In this document: in pieces, positions 1 through 7,400 of the stretch
Layout: every line of letters begins with the position of its first letter
Position numbering within the stretch: position 1 is the stretch's first letter
NCBI GenBank assembly: GCA_905215445.1
Contig: CAJMPZ010000025.1
Coordinates: forward strand, 1-30,162
From: an uncultured bacterium
Lineage (GTDB): Bacteria > Actinomycetota > Coriobacteriia > Coriobacteriales > Coriobacteriaceae
Direction of reading: 5' to 3'
DNA: 30,162 bases
The notes under the pieces: generated by a model
Seen by the model: the letters and a program-made list of their open reading frames with translations, nothing else
What the model was told of the DNA's origin: nothing
Database searches by the model: none
Program-made: the position numbers and the translations under genes

Positions 1-2
1 GT

Positions 3-878
3 TCGACGAACAGCCGATCGTGTCAAATTTGGGCTAACAGAGCCAAAGAAAAAGCGTATGCAGCCATGCAGGAAGCGCTCAAAAACCTCGAGGCCGCAAA
101 AAACGCCGCAAGTCCCGAGAAAATTGCGGAAATCGATGATGACATTGCCGCTTTTCAAGAGATCTACGACATGGTGGTGGCGGAAGCCGCCAAACGGAGG
201 GAGCCCCTTCCCGCTATGCAAGCGGACGTCGATGCAGCCCAAGCCAAATACGATGAGGCCCACAACCGGACAAGCGGCCTTCAGGCAGAATTAAATAAGG
301 CAATCGACGACGGAGCTTCTAACGAAACTATTAAGCAGTTGCGAGGTGAGATCATGTCGGCAGAAAGGCGAGAAAAATCTTGTGAAGATGATCTTCACCG
401 CTGCCAACGCCGGCTCGAAAGCCAGGAAAAACGGGTTCAGTATTTCGAAAGTGAGGCAAAGGAAGCTAAAGCCCACATCGACGAGGACATAGCCAAGCGA
501 AATGCGCTCCTTAGCGATTTGGAAAAGGCGCAAGCGGCCTATGACGACGCCTGCAAGGCATACGAAGAGGCAAAGGCCGCGGCAGACAAGGCCACCTCGC
601 CCGAGATAGCGAAACCGACCGAGACAGTGCCTCCCTCCGGCCCAGCGCAACCCGCCGAGGCGACACCGCCCGTTGGCTCACCTGCAACCGGCAAAGACGC
701 CCTACCAAGCTCCACCAAGCAAGCGAACACAAGCAGCGGCAAGCAAGCAGATACGACCGCCGGCAAGCTCGCAAACACGGGCGACACAGCACCGAGCGCA
801 ATCGCACTCGTAGCAGTCGCCGCCGCAGGCCTCGGAATAACCGCCACTGCCACACGCCGCATCAAGAACTCAAAATAG
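3..878 (+). CDS. C-terminal part of a sortase-anchored coiled-coil surface protein (5' partial)
   Basis: The frame is open from the window edge, so this is probably the 3' part of a longer gene. The first ATG in frame is at 66, but it has no Shine-Dalgarno sequence, and coiled-coil-like residues (RAKEKAYAAM) run straight through it. About 180 residues rich in Ala, Glu, Lys and Asp form a likely long coiled coil. A Pro/Thr/Ser-rich wall-spanning linker follows. Next come three 8-residue repeats, the last containing LANTGD, an LPXTG-like sortase motif, then a hydrophobic segment (IALVAVAAAGLGITA) and a basic tail (RRIKNSK). This is the standard cell-wall sorting signal, so the protein should be exported and covalently attached to peptidoglycan. 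The ligand or function of the missing N-terminal part cannot be judged. Its stop codon is followed closely by a strong terminator. Confidence 0.8.
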   Translation, partial: STNSRSCQIWANRAKEKAYAAMQEALKNLEAAKNAASPEKIAEIDDDIAAFQEIYDMVVAEAAKRREPLPAMQADVDAAQAKYDEAHNRTSGLQAELNKAIDDGASNETIKQLRGEIMSAERREKSCEDDLHRCQRRLESQEKRVQYFESEAKEAKAHIDEDIAKRNALLSDLEKAQAAYDDACKAYEEAKAAADKATSPEIAKPTETVPPSGPAQPAEATPPVGSPATGKDALPSSTKQANTSSGKQADTTAGKLANTGDTAPSAIALVAVAAAGLGITATATRRIKNSK

Positions 879-922
879 CTGCCAGCGGTTATTGTCTTCG
901 CCAATCCACAAGCCCAGAGACA

Positions 923-963
923 AAAGAGGTCCGTTTCCCCACCTAGGGAAACGGACCTCTTTA
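923..963 (+). terminator. Rho-independent terminator of the upstream surface protein gene
   Basis: Perfect 17-bp inverted repeat (arms 923-939 and 946-962) with a 6-nt loop. The arms begin with AAA and end with TTT, so it can work on both strands. It lies 45 nt after the stop codon at 878. Confidence 0.85.
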
Positions 964-1098
964 ACTGCAAAAATTCAAACAACAGCACCGCCGCCTCTTA
1001 AACTACGTAGCCATCAATGCCCAGACAACGCCAGCGAGCAGCAAAAGGCACGGGATTAAATTATTCAGATAAATGTGACCCTTCAGGCGGTTTTGGTC

Positions 1099-1203
1099 GG
1101 CTACCCGCGAGTGCCGGCAGGGCGCTTGGTAGTCGAGCGATCCCGCAGGCGAAGCCGAGGACCAGCGAGACACCAAGCGCCCTGCCGGCACTCGCGGGTA
1201 GCC
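1099..1203. repeat. 32-bp perfect inverted repeat with a 41-nt loop
   Basis: Left arm 1099-1130 and right arm 1172-1203 are exact reverse complements, beginning GGCTACCCGCGAG. No T-tract follows directly on either strand. It lies in the non-coding stretch between the surface protein terminator and the 3' end of the SRP RNA gene. Reading frames across it look like chance. Whether it acts as a transcription barrier, a mobile palindromic element or an RNA is unknown. Confidence 0.85.
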
Positions 1204-1222
1204 GCGGCACCAAAAAACGCCT

Positions 1223-1327
1223 GCGCACTCGATGGATTCGGATGCCCGACAGAGGCTCCTTATGGCTGCTTCCTTCCGGACCTGACCAGATTCGGAACAT
1301 GTCGTCATCCGAACCCATCGAGCGCGC
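1223..1327 (-). ncRNA. ffs: Signal recognition particle RNA, bacterial small (4.5S-like) type
   Basis: The minus strand carries the universally conserved domain IV signature GGTCAGGTCCGGAAGGAAGC, including the GGAA loop and the asymmetric internal loop that binds Ffh. The flanks pair as a 22-bp closing stem (1306-1327 with 1223-1244) with only two G-U wobbles, giving the single long hairpin of about 105 nt expected for small SRP RNA without an Alu domain. With Ffh it directs membrane and secreted proteins to the translocon. A run of six T's on the minus strand at about 1212-1217 follows the stem and probably terminates transcription. Ends are estimated from the pairing. Confidence 0.93.
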
Positions 1328-1334
1328 TAGGCGC

Positions 1335-1370
1335 TCGGTATATCTTACCTGCTCCCGCCCGCCACGGCAA
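1335..1370 (-). promoter_or_regulatory. Likely sigma70-type promoter of ffs
   Basis: On the minus strand TTGCCG (1365-1370) and TAAGAT (1342-1347) are separated by 17 bp. A start near 1335 would lie about 8 nt before the SRP RNA stem. The prediction rests on sequence match and position only. Confidence 0.55.
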
Positions 1371-1403
1371 GTGGGGCGAACCCATCGGATGGATTCGCCC
1401 CAC
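1371..1403 (-). terminator. Hairpin after the giant adhesin gene
   Basis: Near-palindrome starting GTGGGGCGAA and ending TTCGCCCCAC, 13 nt past the adhesin stop codon. The single mismatch becomes a G-U pair on the minus strand. There is no clear T-tract, so it may be a weak terminator or an mRNA 3' stabiliser. It abuts the predicted ffs -35 element. Confidence 0.5.
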
Positions 1404-1415
1404 TCGTCCATATCG

Positions 1416-4400
1416 CTAGCGGCGCCTGCGGTACAGGACCGCGCCGCCCGCTGCGGTCAGCGCGCCGATGCCGGCCATGGCGCCGAGCGCCTCAAGCGGC
1501 AGGCTGCGGTCGCCGGTGTCGGGCATACCGCCCTTGGAGCCGTCACCGCTAGCGCCGCTGCCGGAGCCGTTATCTGAACCGCCGCCCGAGCCGCCGCCCG
1601 GCGTGCCGGGGTTCTCGGGGGTGCCGGGCTCCTCGGCGTAGCTGTTGGTGAAGACCGGCGGCATGTTGGCGTCGCCCTCGTAGGAGACCTTCGCCGACAG
1701 ATAGCCCGTCTTGGTGCCGTCTGCCGCCTCGTCGCTCACCGTGACGACGATCTTGTGCACCGCCTTGTCGTAGGTCACGTGCGCCTGGCCGTCGTCGACC
1801 TCGCTCACCGTGAAGGTGTAGGTGCCGGCCTGCTTGAAGGTCAGCGCATCGAACGTGACGCTGCCGTCCGCGGCATTCTTGGCGGTCGACATGACCTTGC
1901 CGTCCCGGCTCTTGAGCTCAAAGCTAAACTGGCCCGCCTTGAGCTCGGCGCCCTTGAGCACCTTGGCGGCGCCCAGCTTGAGGGTGACGGGTGCGGCCTC
2001 GTAGCCGTTGGTAAAGGTCACCGAGGTGTCGCCCATGGCATTGCCCTCGGCATCCGCCAGCTCGTGCTTGACGGCGAGCGTACCGTTTTTGGCATCGGTG
2101 ACCGTCGTGCGCACGCGGTACGTCGCCTTGTCGTATGTCACGCCGCCCGCCGTGCCGGCGACCTCGCGCAACTCGTAGCTGTGCATGCCGGGCGCGGTGT
2201 AGGTGACGGGGCTGAGCGCGACCGTGCCGTCGGCGGCGTTCTTGCCCGTCGCCGCGACGCTCTCGCTGCCGTCGGCGGCAAGCTCGACCAACTGGAACTC
2301 GAACTCGCCCTCGGCCAGGTCACGGCCCTTGAGCCTCTTGTTCACCTTGATCTGGTCGGTGACGGAGCTCGACGTCGGGTTCACGCCGTAGGTGTTGGTG
2401 AACTCGAACGCGCCCTTGCCCTCGGGCGTGCCCTCTGCGGGCAGGATCTCCGCGGCGAGCGTGCCCGCATTGGTGTCCTCGACCACCTTGACCGTGAAGA
2501 TCCTGCTCGCCGTCGCGTCATTGACCACGCCGTCGACCGAACCGGACTCGCTCACCCGGTAGGCAAACGTCTTGGTGCGCAGGCCGTCACCGTCGATCTC
2601 GACGCCATCGAGATCGCTCGGCTGCTTAAACGTGACATGGCCCAGCTCGACGTTGCCGGCGGCGTCGTTGGTCGCCTCGGTCACCGTCTTGCCGGAGGCG
2701 TCGACCAGTGCGGGCGCGCCGTCCAGCGGCTCAATCTTAAAGGCGTACCTGCCCGCAATGTCAGCCTGCGTGAGGCCGAGTCCGGCCTGGCCGAGCGCCA
2801 GCGTCTTGGCACCCGCGATGTCGACCGTCGCCTCGCCGGCGCTATAGCCGTTCACAAACGACAGCGTGCCGTCGGAGCCCTCGGGGTAGACCACGGCCAC
2901 ATCCAGCCCGCCCTTACCGTTATCGGTCACCTTGACCGTAATGCCGAAGCTCGACACGGCCGCCGTCACGCCCGCGGGCAGCCGGTCCGTACCGTCCTCG
3001 GAAACGGTATAGGGAATGACCCAGGAGCCGTCGGCGGCCCTGGTGGCGATGCCGTCCGCCACCATCTGCTCGAGAGCGTCGGTGGTGTAGGAGATGGGCG
3101 AGAACGAAAGTCCCACGGCCTCGCCGTCGCCGGAGGCCCGGTTGGTCGCGGTCGCGACCACATTGCCCTGGGCATCGCGGACGGAGAACGAGAACTCGCC
3201 CGCCGCCGCGGCGCGGCCCGTCAGCGTCTTGGTGGCGTTGATGGCCACGTTGCCCTCGCCGCCGAGCGTTCCGGTGGCCTCGTAGGAGTTCTGGAACGCG
3301 ACCGTCACGGGCGCGGGCGCCGCCATGGCGTCATCTGCCGTGGAGACCTCGCTGCGGGCGACCTCGACACCGTCCTTGGCAACCGTGGTCGTGACCGTGA
3401 GCTTACCCGTCGCGGCGTCGTAGCTGGGCGCGATGGTCACCGTGCGCGGCACGGTGTCGTTGGTGTAGCCCTCGCCGCCGAGCTTGGTCTCGGTGACGGT
3501 GAAGCTGTAGGTCTTGTCCGCGTCGGCGTCGGTAAACTTCACGTCGCTGCCCGCAGCACCGCCAATGAGGTCGACCAGGTCGGCCGCACCGTCATCGGCC
3601 GCGGCCACGGCGTAGACGTCCTTTTCGGTCTTGAGGCCGAGCTTGGCGGCCGTCTCGGCGTCGGCGGTCACGGTGAAGGCGAACTGCCCCGCCTCCATGG
3701 AGCGGCCGGAGAGCGTCTTGGACAGGCGCACACCCGCGCGGGCCGAGTAGTCGAGCTTGGTCGTGTAGGTGTTGACGAAGTCGCCGCCGCTCGCCTGCGC
3801 GATCGCGGGCGTCGTGGCCGTAAGGTTGCCGGAGCCGTCGTCGGTCACGGTCACCGTCATCGTGGCGACGTGGTCGTCGTAGGCCACGCCGGCGATGGCG
3901 GAGCCGTCATCGGGCCTGACCTCGCGCACCGTGTAGGTGAAGGTCTTGGCGCGCACGCGCTTGCCGCCGACCTCGGCGAACCCGGCATCTTTGATGTCAT
4001 TGAGCGTGTAGCGGATGGAGCCGAAGTCAAAGGCGACCCTATCGCCCGCCTTGGTGCCGGCGGCGGCCGTCACACTGACGGTCTTGGAGCCGTCGGCGGA
4101 GCCCTCGGGCATGGGAGCGCCGCCCTCGCCCGCGAGCGTGAACTGGAAGCTATCGCCCTCCGCCCAGTCGCGGCCCTCGAGCGTCTTGGTGAAGAGTCCC
4201 GCGGTGGAGACGTCCCTGCCCTCGGTGGCCGTTCCGTACGTGTTGGTGAACGCTGCAGTCGCGCCTGCCTCGGTCACGGTGCCCTCGGCCCCCTCGGCCG
4301 TGGTCGCGTAGCCCTCGGCGGCATCCTCGGTCACGGTATAGTGCGCGCCCACGGGTAGGCCGGAGATAATCTTCTCCCCGCCATCCTTAAGCGTGAAGTT

Positions 4401-7400
4401 CGCCTTGCCGTCCGCGAACGTCACGGCGTGCTCGCCCTTGCCGAAGGTGCCGGAGACGGGCTCGCCGTCCCCGTCGGTCAGCGCGACCGTAAAGCCGAAC
4501 TCTCGCTGGCTGTCGCCGCCGACGACCGTCTTCTTGACGGTGAGGCTGCCCTCGCGGGACACGCTGTTGTGGGTCGTGTTGGTCTGGGATTCGTTCTCCC
4601 CCACCTTGACCGTGGCGGTGTTGGAGATGTCGTCGACCACGGCGGCTTCGGCGGAGACCTTCACGTCAAAGCTGAGCGTGCCCGTGGCGCCCGCAGCCTG
4701 CTCGCCGAGCGACCAGGTAAGGGTGCGCGTCGCGGCGTCGTAGGCGGCACCGTCGGCAGAACCCTCAACATAGTTAACGCCCTTGGGCAGGACATCGGTC
4801 ACCGTCACGTCAGCCGCCTGCGCGGCGCCCCTGTCGTCGACGCTGTTATTGGCCCAGCCGATGGTATAGGTGAGGGTATCGCCCACGCCCACCAGCCTGC
4901 CATCCACATTGACCTTGGCACCCGAGGCGTCCGCCTTGGTGACGGTCTTGGTGTTGTCGTGCGGCGTGAAGGTGTTGGTGAAGGTCTTCTTGCCCCGCTC
5001 GTTGAAGATCTCGGCCTTAAGGCCGGCACCAGTCTGAGTCACTGCGATGTCGAAGGTGTAGGCATGCGCATCGTCCTCAATCAGGACATCGCCGCTTGCT
5101 TTCTCGGTCACGGTCGCGTGGTAGGTGCCCAGATTGGTGAAGCTGAGCTCGCCAAAGGAAACCTTGCCGTCCTTGTCATTCTTCGCCTCGATTGGGTAGC
5201 CCTCGAGGACATTGCCCGCGCCATCGGTGAGGGAGAGCTCGAAGGTGAATTCCCCCTCCTGGAGGCCGGGCTTGCGGCCGCCCGCGAGCACCTTGGTGAG
5301 CTCGGGGACGGACGCCGTGGCGGGGGCGGGGTCGAAGGTGTTGGTGAAGGCGGCGGAGGCGACCTGATCGGCCGAGATGGAGCCATCGGCCCTGGATCCC
5401 TCGGCTCCGTTCACCGCGGCTTTGTAGCCATCGGCGGCACGTTCGGTCACCGTGTAGGCGGTTCCCGCGGGCAGCCCCGTGATCCTCGCCGTCTGGCCAT
5501 CTTTGAGCTTGAGGGTCGCCTTGCCGTCCTCGAACGTCGCGTCACCGTAGGTGCCGGACACTTTGTTGCGGCCTGCGGCATCGGTGGCCTCAACCACAAA
5601 CTTAAATATCTTGTCCGCGTCGACCGCCAGGCCCTCGCGCGCCACGACGGTCTTGGAGACGTCGAGCTCGCCCGTCTTCACAGTGTTGGTCACGGTGAAG
5701 CCGCGCTCGGCGTCGCCGGTGACCTTCGAGCTGTAGCCCTCGACGGGCACCTCGGCCACGGCGTAGTCGATCACGGAGCCGGACTTGGAGTACTTGGGCA
5801 GGCCCTCGAAGGAGTGCTTCCAGCTATTGGACTTCGACAGCTCGGCCGACTCGCCGGTGTCCTTCCCGTCGGCGAGCAGGCGCACGGTGGCCTTCTCGGC
5901 CGCCGGGCCGACCCACTTCTTCTCGACGGGCACCGAGACCTTGGCCGTGGAGGTGTTGGTCACGGTGAAGCCGCGCTCGGCGTCGCCGGTGACCTTCGAG
6001 CTGTAGCCCTCGACGGGCACCTCGGCCACGGCGTAGTCGATCACGGAGCCGGACTTGGAGTACTTGGGCAGGCCCTCGAAGGAGTGCTTCCAGCTATTGG
6101 ACTTCGACAGCTCGGCCGACTCGCCGGTGTCCTTCCCGTCGGCGAGCAGGCGCACGGTGGCCTTCTCGGCCGCCGGGCCGACCCACTTCTTCTCGACGGG
6201 CACCGAGACCTTGGCCGTGGAGGTGTTGGTCACGGTGAAGCCGCGCTCGGCGTCGCCGGTGACCGCGGAGTCATAGCCCTCGACGGGGTCCTCGGACACG
6301 GTGTAGTGCGCGCCCGCGGGCAGGTTGGAGAAGACGCCCTTCCAGTCGTTGGACTCGCTCAGGGTGATCGAATCGATGACGGTATCGCCGTTCTTGAGAT
6401 TTACTTTGACCTTATTAGGATGGGGAATCCTGGGGTTCTCCCAGACCTTTTTGATGGGAATGTCGATGTTCTCGGACTTGCCGATGATGACACCGCCGTT
6501 GGCGCCGATGCCGCCTCCCCGCTCGGCCGTATTGCCAGAGATCGTCAGCGACGTCTGACCGCGGCCGAGGTTATACACATCCTCGCTCATCACAGATTTA
6601 AGCGCGACGTTCGGCGTGGCGTCGGTAAAGGACAGGGGCTCGCCGTTGCCACCGTCGGGAGAGAATCGCGGGATTTCGGTGTTTGTTTCCGCATAAGTGC
6701 CTTCGGGGTTAAACAGCCCACCGTCTCTGTACCAGCTGACCTTTCCGCCGCCCGGAGCGCGGTTGGCCAAGGTCAGTTTGTATTTGGCGTCTTTGAAGCC
6801 GGTGAAGACGAGGTCGTCTCCCGCCTCATCGGCCGAGTTCCTGGCGATCAGGCCACCGTTCTGGACGTAGACCTTGGCATCTCCGGTCGGGCAGAACCAC
6901 ATGCCGCCGCCCTGCTTTTTCGCATGGTTATCAACAACGAGAGCGTTTTCGATATGGAGCGTGCTATAGACGAGATACTCGTTGCCTTCGCTATATACGC
7001 CGCCACCCATATTCCGAGCAGTATTGTCCTTGATCTCGCCCGCACTGAGCTTGACGTCATCTGAATAGGTATAGATGCCTCCGCCGGCGGAAGCGGAGTT
7101 ACCCGATACGGAGCCACCTTTCATAGTGAAAGCGGTATGGTCCCTACCACCCTGCTGCAGGCCGCGATCGACCACGCACACTCCGCCGCCTTTGCCATCA
7201 GAATACGCAATATTGTCCTCGATCTTGCCGCCCTTGAGGGTAAACTCGGCATTCCCTTCGACGTGCACTGCGCCGGAGGGAGTTCGATTCCCAAGCTTAT
7301 AGCCTCTGTTGCGCACAAGCTGACCACCGGTCATCTCAAAGGAGGCTCTCTGGTTACGAGCCTCGCTGTACATGACCACCGCGCCGCCCTGATAGCCGGC

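Noticed and set aside
66..878. ATG at 66 as the true start of the first gene
   Set aside because: There is no ribosome site, and the coiled-coil pattern continues upstream in the same open frame; a sortase substrate also needs a signal peptide, which is absent here.
1003..1577. Overlapping small frames across the ffs region
   Set aside because: They cross the SRP RNA and the inverted repeat, lack ribosome sites and give low-complexity translations.
5683..6264. Possible CRISPR or satellite array
   Set aside because: The unit is 270 bp, in frame, and encodes one CnaB domain per copy; there are no spacers.
1755..7064. Very long open frames on the plus strand (about 867 and 878 codons) opposite the adhesin gene
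   Set aside because: They follow from the GC-rich, low-stop antisense of a repetitive coding sequence. Translations are His/Arg/Gly/Leu-rich with no domain, signal or ribosome site, while the minus strand has a clear domain structure.
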